The notes below the pieces were generated by a model that was given only the letters and a program-made list of their open reading frames with translations, made no database searches and was not told where the DNA came from. Made by a program: the position numbers and the translations under genes. 36,354 nucleotides of DNA from Deltaproteobacteria bacterium (lineage in GTDB: Bacteria > Myxococcota_A > Polyangia > JAAYKL01): positions 1 through 36,354 of the forward strand of contig JAUVDV010000052.1 of the NCBI GenBank assembly GCA_030595125.1, given 5' to 3'. This document shows positions 1-8,603 of the stretch, one piece after another; the first letter of the stretch is position 1; each line of letters starts with the position of its first letter.

Positions 1-141
1 TTCGGGGTGGTCTCCGGCGGAGGGCTGGTAGAGTCAACAAACTACTCCCTGCGTGTAACCGTCGGCGGTTCGCCAATGGGATCGGGCAGCAGCACAAACT
101 ACAGCGGCGCAGTTGGAGTCGGCGCGCTTGTTAATCAGTAA
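1..141 (+). CDS. C-terminal end of a secreted hypothetical protein (5' partial)
   Basis: An open frame runs from the window edge to a TAA at 139-141. The 46 visible residues are rich in Gly, Ser, Val and Asn and contain VVSGGG, an NYSLRVTVGG stretch and a Gly/Ser-rich end. This resembles the C-terminal beta-rich tail found on many secreted bacterial proteins encoded beside tail-collar-like proteins. The stop codon overlaps the AGGAG ribosome binding site of the next gene, so the two are probably co-transcribed. No catalytic motif is visible and the function is unknown. Confidence 0.6.
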   Translation, partial: FGVVSGGGLVESTNYSLRVTVGGSPMGSGSSTNYSGAVGVGALVNQ

Positions 142-153
142 GGAGACAACAAA

Positions 154-1740
154 ATGAAAAAAGCAATTCTGACTATATCGGCCCTAATGATAAGCGCGAT
201 GATTTCCACCGGCGCTCTTGCAACGGTTCCGGATCTGATTCCGGTGCAGGGAGTGTTGGCGGATTCCGCAGACGCCCCCGTCGATGCGCTCACCGACCTC
301 ACATTCACCCTGTACGACGGCGAGGCGAGCAGCACGGTGCTGTGGACCGACACCTTCGTCGATGTCGACGTGGTAGAAGGTTTCTTCACGGTGTACCTGG
401 GCGACAACACGGCACTGGACTTCGGATCTCTGATTACAAACGCGGAGGTGTGGGTAGGCATCACTGTCGAGTCCGATCCCGAGATGGATCGTTTCCAGCT
501 CGCAACGGTTCCGTTTGCCATCGAGGCGCAGGTTTCCCAGCAGGTCGGCTCGCTGACCGAAGCGAACATTAACAGCAACTTCGTATCCTCCTCCTCCCCC
601 GCTGCAGGAGTAACCGCAGCACAGATTTCCAATTGGGACACGGCCTACGGCTGGGGTGACCACAGCGGTCTGTACGCTCCGTTAGTCCACAATCATGATG
701 ATCTTTACTACACCGAAACCGAGATGCAGACCTCGGGCTCGGCTGAGTTACACTGGAACAATCTGACCAACGTTCCGGCCGGCTTCGCTGATGGTGTGGA
801 CAACTTCGAGGCCGACACAAACGCCGCCACCATCTGCGCCGCCGGGCAGTACCTGAACGGCAGCGGCTCCTGCGAGACTATTCCGTCGCAGACCCCGGCC
901 GGTTCGATCACCATGTTCGCGGGCAACGTAGCGCCGTCAGGCTATTCGATCTGTGACGGCTCCGAAGTCAGCCGCGCCACCTATTCCGATCTTTTCACCG
1001 CGATAGGAACAGCCTATGGCGCGGGTGACGGCAGCACCACCTTCAATCTGCCTGACCTGCGAGGTCGCGTTCCGGTTGGAATGAACGGTACTGTCACTGA
1101 GTTCGATTCGCTCAACAACCAGGGCGGAGAGATGGCGCACACGCTCACTACCTCGGAAATGCCGAGTCACACTCACACCGGCACCGCGGCTTCGGCAGGG
1201 AATCACGCTCATTCCGGCACTGCGGCTTCGGCAGGGAATCATGCTCATTCCGGCACCGCAGCTTCGGCGGGTAGCCACGGCCATACCGCCTCTACCAATT
1301 CAACTGGTTCGCACGGCCATTCAGTAAGTCTCTACGGTGCGCAGCAATACAACTTCACATACACCCCCGACACATTTGCAGCGCCGTTTATTAGAGATTA
1401 CTCTACGACAAATTACGGTGATGGATATTATGATGATATGCGATTCTATGATGGAGCAGCGTTACATACAGCCACCGATGTAGATTGGATGGAGATAGGA
1501 CATGCCTCCAACGTTACATCAGGTTCCGCCGGCACACACTCCCACACAGTCACGGTTAATGCGAACGGCACACACACCCACACGATTTCGACCAACACCA
1601 CCGGCGCGCACACCCACGCGATTTCAACCAACACCACCGGCGCGCACACGCATACGGTCACCAACAGTTCGACCGGCGGTGATGCGGCTCACAACGTGCT
1701 GCAGCCTTATGTCGTGTTGAATTACGTGATCAAGCTCTAG
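154..1740 (+). CDS. Exported phage tail-collar domain protein with His-rich repeats
   Basis: Encodes 528 residues starting at an ATG nine bases after AGGAG (141-145). Residues 1-23 form a Sec signal peptide ending in ALA. Residues 24-130 are a beta-rich domain of a kind often found before collar domains in environmental surface proteins. Residues about 248-308 match the phage tail collar domain (PF07484): PAGSITMFAGNVAPSGY, CDGSEVSRATYSDLF and FNLPDLRGRVPVG. The rest is His/Thr/Ala/Gly repeat units in 12-residue periods, interrupted at about 390-450 by an A/T-richer Tyr/Asp-rich insert, and the protein closes with LQPYVVLNYVIKL, the usual end of this family. In phages these modules form trimeric fibre tips. 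Here the signal peptide and lack of phage genes point to a cell-surface adhesin or fibre (inference). Related families include the microcystin-dependent proteins. Confidence 0.85.
   Translation: MKKAILTISALMISAMISTGALATVPDLIPVQGVLADSADAPVDALTDLTFTLYDGEASSTVLWTDTFVDVDVVEGFFTVYLGDNTALDFGSLITNAEVWVGITVESDPEMDRFQLATVPFAIEAQVSQQVGSLTEANINSNFVSSSSPAAGVTAAQISNWDTAYGWGDHSGLYAPLVHNHDDLYYTETEMQTSGSAELHWNNLTNVPAGFADGVDNFEADTNAATICAAGQYLNGSGSCETIPSQTPAGSITMFAGNVAPSGYSICDGSEVSRATYSDLFTAIGTAYGAGDGSTTFNLPDLRGRVPVGMNGTVTEFDSLNNQGGEMAHTLTTSEMPSHTHTGTAASAGNHAHSGTAASAGNHAHSGTAASAGSHGHTASTNSTGSHGHSVSLYGAQQYNFTYTPDTFAAPFIRDYSTTNYGDGYYDDMRFYDGAALHTATDVDWMEIGHASNVTSGSAGTHSHTVTVNANGTHTHTISTNTTGAHTHAISTNTTGAHTHTVTNSSTGGDAAHNVLQPYVVLNYVIKL
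1180..1287 (+). repeat. Three tandem 36-bp coding repeats (GTAASAGxHxH)
   Basis: Three direct in-frame 36-bp units (1180-1215, 1216-1251, 1252-1287) encode GTAASAGNHAHS twice and GTAASAGSHGHT once. They lie in the His-rich part of the tail-collar protein. Near-identity at DNA level suggests recent duplication and possible length variation. Confidence 0.85.
1549..1656 (+). repeat. Second block of 36-bp coding repeats (ISTNTTGAHTH)
   Basis: Units at 1585-1620 and 1621-1656 encode ISTNTTGAHTHA and ISTNTTGAHTHT. A diverged unit at 1549-1584 encodes VTVNANGTHTHT. The 12-residue period equals that of the first block, which suggests one structural repeat whose His pairs could bind metal ions along a trimeric fibre (inference). 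Confidence 0.8.
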
Positions 1741-1896
1741 TCTCTAGTCTGCCCCCCCCAGAATGGCACTCCTCGAAGGCATAACCTGGTAGGATTCTTG
1801 CCCCCATATCGATCAATGGTGCATCCATGCCCCGTTTATGTTTGCCCATCGCGACGGCTTGTTCTTTAATTGAGGTATTGAGGAAGGAAGGACGTG

Positions 1897-4800
1897 ATGA
1901 TGAGGTCTCTTCGTTCAATGTCTTTTTTGGCGCTGGTCGCGCTCGCGGCGGCGGCGATGTCCACGGGGTGCCACAAGGGCCCCAACATAACCGACAGGGT
2001 CCAGCCGAACGCCATCAAGAAGGCGATGCTCGACGGCGAGTGGTACTTCCAGACAAAGGTCGTGGACGTGCCCGGCGGGATGACCCATGGCTTCATGGTC
2101 CCGGCCGTGGTGGGCTGGTATACAGATCCGGAGCGAATAGCCTTCGATATTCAGGAACATTTTCTTTACATCAAACGCACCACCGAGCTCATCGACGGTT
2201 CCCAGTCCTACTCGCAGGACTGGGACGACGAGCTCGATTCCCACGCGATCCTGGCCGCCTACGCCATCAAAAGCCATTTCGACATAGTCCGGGACTACAA
2301 CCCCGTGACCGGGGAAAAGTTCAACGTAATAGTGGAGAACACAACCGATCGTCCCTGGTGGGAACGCGAGTTCATCCGCGTGGACTGGTCCGTTAACCTT
2401 GCGCCCAACTACGAGCTTGGGGAGGGGCTGGAGCTCGTCGATCAGGAGCCCATCGCGTTCTACGTGCAGGACGAGTGCACCCCACAGAACGAGACGGCCA
2501 TCAAAGTGGAGGACCGGTGCATCCCCGGCGACGATGCGCCATTCTTTGACATGGTGTGGAACGAAGAAGGTACTGCCCTTGTGCGCGGTTACTTCGACAT
2601 CACCAACGCCTTCGTCGCCACGCCGAGGATTGTTGACGCCGAGGGTCTGGGGCAGATACCCGCCTGCTGGCTGATCGGCAACGATACCGACGAATGCGTG
2701 GCCACCACCTACAACACCCGAATGTCCTTCTGGAAACTGACCGAGAACGAGCGCGATTACGAAACCATGCCTTACTCGGGTGAGATCTCGAGCCAGTTCG
2801 GCTTCTTCTCCGATGACCGCCTTGTCTTCGACGAGAAGGAGGGCATCAACGAGCACACTCGCGAATACTACCTGCGCCGTCACAACATATGGGAGCAAAC
2901 CCATTCCGTCGCGGACGCAAAAGGTATCGATTGGAGCGCCACGGACGCGGACCTCTTCAACCCCGTCAATCGCCGGCTGTGCCACACCACCGCCGACTGT
3001 TGTGTGGAGTCCGACCCCGATGATCCGACGAGCGAGGCCCGCTGTCCCAGCGTTTGCGACCTTCAGGCAGATCTGCGACCAGTGGACAGAACCGAATACG
3101 AACTGCGTAACGCGTGTAAATTCGTCGTCCCTCCCCAGGATCTGGTGGCGAAGTGCGAGCCCACTTTCTACTGCACCGTCCCATACAACGAGCGGCGCGT
3201 GCGGCCCATGGTCTACTATGTCAACGAGGAGTGGCCGGAAGAGCTGGTTCGTCGCCCGGACGAGCCCAAGTTCATGCCTCCGAACGAGGAGCATCCCGGC
3301 GCCTGGAGCTACGAGACAAACCACACGCCGGATCCGGCGTCCCTCGACGCGTTCGCATTCGCCAACGCCGACGAGAGCGACCTGGACGACCGCCCGATGA
3401 TGAAGCAAATTTCCGATCGGTGGAACGCTCCGTTCGTGCGCCTGATCAACATCCTCAAACACAAGGCGGCGGGTAGTTACAACGAAGAAGTGTACGCCAA
3501 CACTCCCTACGTCAACGACGATATGTATCGCGAGCAGGGCGGGACCGGCGACTTCTACGGCATCGGATTGCTCGACAAGGACAGCAACGGGATGCCCACC
3601 GGCGGCCTCGGATTCGATGAGTATTGGTACGACATGGAACGACCTCCCCTGACCATCTGCCGATTCAACCCGGTCCTCGGACCCAATAACGATCCGCACA
3701 ACGTGGAGCCCGACATCTGTTGGGAGAGAATCCAGGAGATGAGTCGTTGCGTCTTCGAACCGGAGCGACCAGGCGTGAACCCGAAGACCGGAACTTTCTG
3801 GACCGAGGCGGTGGACTGGCCCTTGTGCTCGATGAGGGAAGCCTCCCCCCGGATCGGGGACGTCCGGCACAGCTTCGTCTGGTGGGTGGATAAGTGGTTC
3901 GACGGTCTGAAGATCGTCGGAATGGGACCATCCGCTTCGGATCCCATCACCGGAGAAATTCTCTCGGGCTCGGCCTATTTGTACATGCACAACAACGAGA
4001 TCGCGTCCAGGATAGTGGACCGCACCATGCTCCTGACGGGAGACCTCGATTCCAACGAGTACATCGACGGATACGATCTCATCGGGTGGCGCAACCAGTA
4101 TACGGGCGCGGCGACAAACCCCTACGCCATGACCAAGGGGATCCAATCCGGCGCGGGCATTCTCTCCTCCATGGGCTCCCTCATGGGCGCGAACGCTTCA
4201 CTGGGAAACAAGTTCGGGCTGTCATACGACACCGCGCTCGGGACCATGACATACGAGCCGGGGGATGGAACGAGCAAACCCCAACCGTCACCCGTCGAGC
4301 TGATGAAGGACGATCTCCTGACGGCCGCCGAGGTTGCCTACGGCGCGGGATCCATCCACGCCGACGGTCAGATGATAGAATCCATTGCCACTGCTCAAGG
4401 CGGGGAATACGTCGAGGGCACACTCCTGTCCGAGGCCAACGCGACGACCATGCTCGTCGGATCGGGCATGAGCCCCATGACTTCATGGCAGAGCGACGAG
4501 ATCAAGGACTACCTCCTGGTAACCAGAAAGGACCCCTTCGCGCTGGCTCGCTATCGGCGCGATCTCATGAGCCGGATCTCCGAGTTCAAGGCCGGTGATT
4601 TCGCCATCCACGGAGACGAAGCGGCGGACTCGCTCGCCTATGAGGTCCAGCGGCTTGTGGCAAAGGGCAAGCTTCCCTCGGATGGAGGATCCGAACTCAA
4701 GAACGCCCTGTGGAGGATGACGCGCAAGAAGATCGTCCGGTCGGCCACCATGCACGAGATCGGTCACACGCTCGGGCTGCGTCACAACTTCGCAGGATCC

Positions 4801-7392
4801 CAGGATTACCTGAACTACCTGGAGCCCTACTGGGAAATCCGCGAGCACGGATGCTCCGACGTGGAGTACGGAGACCAGTGGGCTCCGCCGATGGACGAGG
4901 CGGGCTCGGACAATCCCTGGGGCGCCCAGGAAGCCGACGGCTGCGGCAACCCGGACCCCACCCTGGGACCACGCTTCCTCGACTGGGGCGACGAGGACGG
5001 GGATCCGCTGTCGAAGTACGAGGTGTACAAGAAGCTCAACCACTTCGCCTACTCCTCGGTCATGGACTACTCGGCCTCCGGCCATCTCGATGAGATGAGC
5101 CTCGGACGATACGATTGGGCCGCAACCCTGTTCGGCTACGGGCACCATTTCGAAGTGTACAAGGATTACCCCAAGACGTGGCACGGCTCGGACGATCTGA
5201 CCAACGAGCCGCGAAACTGGCAATTCCACAAGACCATGAGGCCCGGCTTCGCCACCACCGATTGCCCCGACGCGTGCACCATCGTGGACGACGAAGCCGA
5301 GTTCATCACGGCCGGCATAGAGATCGGCGCCCGGGTGATGAACAGCATCACAGCGCAGGAATCTACCGTGGCCTCGGTCCAGATGAACAGTATCACGCTG
5401 GAGCCCGGGAGTTGCTTCGATGCTCCGATGGAGGAGGGACAGGGATACGCGGTGTGGGCGTGGCCCCACGGTTTCGAAGGACCACAGATGAACTCCGAGT
5501 CGATGACCGTGAAGTACATGCTGGATCGATATCTGAGGGACATGGGGGTTCCGGTGGCGATCTACACCAACTACTTCATCGCTCCTCACTACACCGAGTT
5601 CTACCGCAACTGGGTGGACAACTACACCACCGAGCCAAACCGCGGCTTCAACACCCAGGACAACCGGGGCGTGCGTGACGTGAGGGAGTTCAACTGGAAC
5701 ATGGCCTCCCAGAACAACTTCTGGGCGCCCGGCTTCGATCTCCTGGACATTACCGACAACGTGATTCGAGTTCCGTACGCGTACTGCACCGACAGCCGGG
5801 TGGACATCTCCAATTCTTGCCGAAAACGAGACTACGGGGCGGATGACTGGGAACGCATGGACCACATGATCGCTGACTGGAATCAGTGGTACATAAGTCG
5901 TTCGTTCATTCGCGGGGAGGTCGGCGAGCTGCCACAGGACTACGCGTCGAGCTACTACGACCAGATCTACGGCGTTCCCAAACAGTACAATGACATCTAC
6001 GCGCTCTACGTTGAGCTTGTGTCCGGCCTGTACAGCGAGCGCGCACTCCAGTCGATGATGACCGATCCCTACAATTCCTGGGGGGGGTACACCATGGCGG
6101 TCCACGACGGTTTCAACATGCTCATGCAGACCCTGGCCGCGCCGGACGCCATCGACGGTTACAGCCCGGGGCCGAGACCGGAGAACGGGCTTTACAGCCT
6201 CAACTACGATCCGCTGCTGTCGGGAACGGCCGGCTTTGACATTGGCCAGGGCGCGCGCGTCTTCCAGACCCTCTACAGCAACTACACGGGCAACGGATCC
6301 GATGAGAACTGCGGCGAGCCCTTCTGGCGCTGCCTCTGGAATGTCGGCTACTACTACGACAAGGTAATGGCCATAAACGGCTTGTCGGACTCCGACACCC
6401 ACTTCGTCGGTCGCGACACGGCCCACGATCTGAGACTGTTCAGGATCAGCTTCTTCGACAATTTCAACTGGCAGATCAAACGAAATTTCGCGTCGTTGAT
6501 GGGCGAGAAATGGGACCGGTGGGCCCCGGTAACTCCGGTGAGACACTCCAACAACGCCCAGGGCTCAAACAAGTTCCCCGAGCTGTATCAGGGCAACCCG
6601 GTCCATCCGGACACGGGCAACCCCAACCCGGCCCTGTTCTTCAGAGACTGGGCCAACCCTGTCTGGGACATCACCAACCCCAACATCTACGCGTCGAGCA
6701 CGGATCTCTCCGAGGCCACCAAGAGCGACCTCGACGATCCGGGGGATTTCTTCGACACCCAGTGGACCCCCATCGATCCGGTCACCGGTTTCACTGTGCA
6801 GGTGTACGCGATGGTCCTGGGCATGGCCCGGTTCCAGCACAACTACGATCAATCTTTTTACAACACCTCGCGCATGTGGTTCCGCTCGGGGGACACCATA
6901 GACACCCTCGGAGACTACGTTTCCTTCTACGATTCGGAGAGCGACATCATCTACACCGCCCTGGCCGAATACGGCATCAACGAAGTGTTCCACCCGTTCA
7001 CGACCGAAGACCTCACGGAGGAGGGCATCGCAGCGGCCATGATTGCTTTTGCCAACAAGACGAAATCAAGGTCGAGCGATTGCGATCCGGGAGACGATCC
7101 GGTTACACCCGAGGACGAGGAGATCACCACCTGGCTCGAAGACGACTGCTGCGACAATCCCTACGACCTGATAGCCCAGCCCCACCTGGTTCCGTGCCCC
7201 GAAGAGTACGGCAACCCTGCGCTGATGACACCTTCGGAGCTGGAGGAAGCCAGTCAGAAGCTCCTGGAAGATCGCGAGCATGTGGACGTCTATCTCAAGA
7301 AGTACAAGGGTCTGCTCGATTTCCAGGTCAGGTTGACAAACGTTTACGACCTCTACATGGGGTTCGTGGGAGGCGAATACGACCCGGGTTGA
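1897..7392 (+). CDS. Very large lipoprotein zinc metallopeptidase (metzincin type)
   Basis: Encodes about 1831 residues. GTG-ATG-ATG at 1894-1902 gives three possible starts; ATG 1897 is preferred because AGGAAGG (1881-1887) lies at a good distance. The N terminus has a basic region, a hydrophobic core and a lipobox ending MSTGC, so it is exported and lipid-anchored. The zinc site HEIGHTLGLRH at about 953-963 is a complete HExxHxxGxxH, and SVMDY near residue 1056 supplies the metzincin Met-turn. This layout matches large secreted bacterial proteases of the DUF4953/DUF5117 kind (family assignment inferred). The about 950 residues before the active site include a Cys-rich segment near 365-390. 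The region after it is rich in Asp, Tyr, Trp and Asn, as in extracellular proteins. A probable role is digestion of external protein. It stands alone, with 156 bases upstream and 93 downstream free of genes. Confidence 0.85.
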   Translation: MMRSLRSMSFLALVALAAAAMSTGCHKGPNITDRVQPNAIKKAMLDGEWYFQTKVVDVPGGMTHGFMVPAVVGWYTDPERIAFDIQEHFLYIKRTTELIDGSQSYSQDWDDELDSHAILAAYAIKSHFDIVRDYNPVTGEKFNVIVENTTDRPWWEREFIRVDWSVNLAPNYELGEGLELVDQEPIAFYVQDECTPQNETAIKVEDRCIPGDDAPFFDMVWNEEGTALVRGYFDITNAFVATPRIVDAEGLGQIPACWLIGNDTDECVATTYNTRMSFWKLTENERDYETMPYSGEISSQFGFFSDDRLVFDEKEGINEHTREYYLRRHNIWEQTHSVADAKGIDWSATDADLFNPVNRRLCHTTADCCVESDPDDPTSEARCPSVCDLQADLRPVDRTEYELRNACKFVVPPQDLVAKCEPTFYCTVPYNERRVRPMVYYVNEEWPEELVRRPDEPKFMPPNEEHPGAWSYETNHTPDPASLDAFAFANADESDLDDRPMMKQISDRWNAPFVRLINILKHKAAGSYNEEVYANTPYVNDDMYREQGGTGDFYGIGLLDKDSNGMPTGGLGFDEYWYDMERPPLTICRFNPVLGPNNDPHNVEPDICWERIQEMSRCVFEPERPGVNPKTGTFWTEAVDWPLCSMREASPRIGDVRHSFVWWVDKWFDGLKIVGMGPSASDPITGEILSGSAYLYMHNNEIASRIVDRTMLLTGDLDSNEYIDGYDLIGWRNQYTGAATNPYAMTKGIQSGAGILSSMGSLMGANASLGNKFGLSYDTALGTMTYEPGDGTSKPQPSPVELMKDDLLTAAEVAYGAGSIHADGQMIESIATAQGGEYVEGTLLSEANATTMLVGSGMSPMTSWQSDEIKDYLLVTRKDPFALARYRRDLMSRISEFKAGDFAIHGDEAADSLAYEVQRLVAKGKLPSDGGSELKNALWRMTRKKIVRSATMHEIGHTLGLRHNFAGSQDYLNYLEPYWEIREHGCSDVEYGDQWAPPMDEAGSDNPWGAQEADGCGNPDPTLGPRFLDWGDEDGDPLSKYEVYKKLNHFAYSSVMDYSASGHLDEMSLGRYDWAATLFGYGHHFEVYKDYPKTWHGSDDLTNEPRNWQFHKTMRPGFATTDCPDACTIVDDEAEFITAGIEIGARVMNSITAQESTVASVQMNSITLEPGSCFDAPMEEGQGYAVWAWPHGFEGPQMNSESMTVKYMLDRYLRDMGVPVAIYTNYFIAPHYTEFYRNWVDNYTTEPNRGFNTQDNRGVRDVREFNWNMASQNNFWAPGFDLLDITDNVIRVPYAYCTDSRVDISNSCRKRDYGADDWERMDHMIADWNQWYISRSFIRGEVGELPQDYASSYYDQIYGVPKQYNDIYALYVELVSGLYSERALQSMMTDPYNSWGGYTMAVHDGFNMLMQTLAAPDAIDGYSPGPRPENGLYSLNYDPLLSGTAGFDIGQGARVFQTLYSNYTGNGSDENCGEPFWRCLWNVGYYYDKVMAINGLSDSDTHFVGRDTAHDLRLFRISFFDNFNWQIKRNFASLMGEKWDRWAPVTPVRHSNNAQGSNKFPELYQGNPVHPDTGNPNPALFFRDWANPVWDITNPNIYASSTDLSEATKSDLDDPGDFFDTQWTPIDPVTGFTVQVYAMVLGMARFQHNYDQSFYNTSRMWFRSGDTIDTLGDYVSFYDSESDIIYTALAEYGINEVFHPFTTEDLTEEGIAAAMIAFANKTKSRSSDCDPGDDPVTPEDEEITTWLEDDCCDNPYDLIAQPHLVPCPEEYGNPALMTPSELEEASQKLLEDREHVDVYLKKYKGLLDFQVRLTNVYDLYMGFVGGEYDPG

Positions 7393-7400
7393 GATAGGAT

Positions 7401-7436
7401 ATCGTTTGACAGCCTCCCCCGATAGCAGTAAACGAT
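7401..7436 (+). promoter_or_regulatory. Putative promoter overlapped by an inverted repeat
   Basis: TTGACA (7406-7411) is a perfect -35 box. Seventeen bases later TAAACG (7429-7434) is a weak -10. The arms ATCGTTT (7401-7407) and AAACGAT (7430-7436) are exact reverse complements and overlap both boxes. This could be a repressor operator for the gene at 7486, but a chance dyad of this size is possible. Confidence 0.4.
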
Positions 7437-7485
7437 TCGCCACACATACAACCAATACAAACAGCCATATAACGGAGGGAAAAAA

Positions 7486-8217
7486 ATGGCATCCAAGTCA
7501 ACATTGAGGAGACAGAAATCGGCCGGGAAAGTGGTCGCGTCCGGCCGCACACACAAGAAGCTGATGTCCGGAGCCATGGGCGAGATTTTCGGCGAGGAGG
7601 TAGTCCAACCGGTGGAGACGATTGTCGACAAGACCGCCGGTCACCTGGAGTCCAAATCCGCCGCGATGGTGAAGGCCGACGAAGCTCACATCGAGGAGCT
7701 TCGCGACGATCCGACCGCTCGCGACGGGCGGGACACTCTCGTCGATTCGTCCCACGACGAGATGGTGACCAACCGGGCGCAGCTCACGACCATCCTGGGC
7801 GATAAATACGTGGCTCGCCTGGGGTTCGAGGGCGATACGCCCGACGATCCGCTGGAGCTGGCGCGCCTGGCCCGCGCCGTGGTAACCAATTTGAACGAAA
7901 TCCCGGCGCCGAAGCCGTTGATTGAGGACTACACCTTCAACCCGTCGAAATGGGCCGACAAGATCTCGAAAACCCTGGTCATGTTGGAAGAGGCCGTGTC
8001 CGAGGTGGACAAAGAGGAGCGCGAGGCCGAGGCCACCCTGAGCGCAAAGAACGACGCAATAAAGGATTACGACCGGGCGTTCTCCGTTACCGCCAACCTG
8101 TTCAGCGCCCTGCTCGACGCCGCAGGCAAGAAGGACCTGGCAAAGAAAGTCAGGCCGTCCACCCGGCGCGCCGGCCAGACCGTCGAAGACGCCGCCAACC
8201 CCGATCCCACCATTTAA
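7486..8217 (+). CDS. Unrecognised helical cytoplasmic protein, 243 aa
   Basis: The ATG follows a strong GGAGGG (7473-7478). There is no signal peptide or membrane segment. The first 30 residues are basic (MASKSTLRRQKSAGK), followed by an acidic Ala/Asp/Glu-rich body with long predicted helices, for instance about 45-90 and 160-215. The C terminus is basic and then ends DAANPDPTI. The composition suits a soluble helical scaffold or a nucleic-acid-associated protein, but no family was recognised. It appears monocistronic: a promoter-like site precedes it and a perfect hairpin follows 21 bases after the stop. Confidence 0.75.
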   Translation: MASKSTLRRQKSAGKVVASGRTHKKLMSGAMGEIFGEEVVQPVETIVDKTAGHLESKSAAMVKADEAHIEELRDDPTARDGRDTLVDSSHDEMVTNRAQLTTILGDKYVARLGFEGDTPDDPLELARLARAVVTNLNEIPAPKPLIEDYTFNPSKWADKISKTLVMLEEAVSEVDKEEREAEATLSAKNDAIKDYDRAFSVTANLFSALLDAAGKKDLAKKVRPSTRRAGQTVEDAANPDPTI

Positions 8218-8238
8218 AGCTGGCCGCCAACAACTTCC

Positions 8239-8259
8239 CCTTCCCCTCGCAGGGGAAGG
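8239..8259 (+). terminator. Perfect 9-bp hairpin after the 7486-8217 gene
   Basis: CCTTCCCCT (8239-8247), loop CGC and AGGGGAAGG (8251-8259) form a perfect stem 21 bases after the TAA. No T-tract follows, so it is either a non-canonical terminator or a copy of the common CCCTTCCCC/GGGGAAGG class of dispersed palindromes. RNA folding supports the stem; the terminator role is inferred. Confidence 0.4.
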
Positions 8260-8296
8260 CCGGGATGGGGTCAACGCCTAAAACCCGCACCGTTGC

Positions 8297-8590
8297 TCGT
8301 TCGGCAGAGTGCCGGACACCTTCCGGGCCGCCCGGAACGCGATTTTTCCAGTGCCCGGAATCTCCCTGACCGCCGACACCGCGATTTTCCCAATGCCCAC
8401 CGCTTTCCTGGCCGCCGGCACCGCGTTTTTTTCAGCGACAGGCTTCTTCCGGGCCGGTGGGGACGACCCTTGCGGCCGCAAACACGTCTTCGGGGCCGAT
8501 GGAGACGTCATTGGCGATGAAAAAATCGTCTGCCGGGCCGCCCGGTACGACCCCGGCACCCGCAAACTCCCCCGCCGGGCCGGTAGGGAC
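8297..8590. repeat. Seven-unit degenerate 42-bp tandem repeat array
   Basis: This fills most of the 386-base gap between two convergent genes. Units of exactly 42 bp start at 8297, 8339, 8381, 8423, 8465, 8507 and 8549. Each ends in a G/C-rich block such as GGGCCGCCCGGAAC, GGCCGCCGGCACC, GGGCCGGTGGGGAC or GGGCCGGTAGGGAC, and the first half is more variable and often T-rich. The period equals 14 codons. Open frames exist on both strands: a minus frame carries recurring RAARK and GKIA, and a plus frame carries RAAR and GADGD. None has a convincing start, signal or homologue. It is either a decayed repeat-protein gene or a non-coding tandem array. Confidence 0.7.
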
Positions 8591-8603
8591 GGCCTCGCTC
8601 CTT

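Noticed and set aside
1320-1500. Target region of a diversity-generating retroelement in the tail-collar protein
   Set aside because: No template repeat, reverse transcriptase or accessory gene was found in the window, and the variable part is not at the C terminus.
1915-6546. Two long minus-strand open frames (1915-4146 and 4483-6546) opposite the metalloprotease gene
   Set aside because: They are Val/Arg/His-rich mirror images of a high-GC coding strand, with no signal, motif or ribosome binding site. The plus strand holds a complete zinc site and Met-turn.
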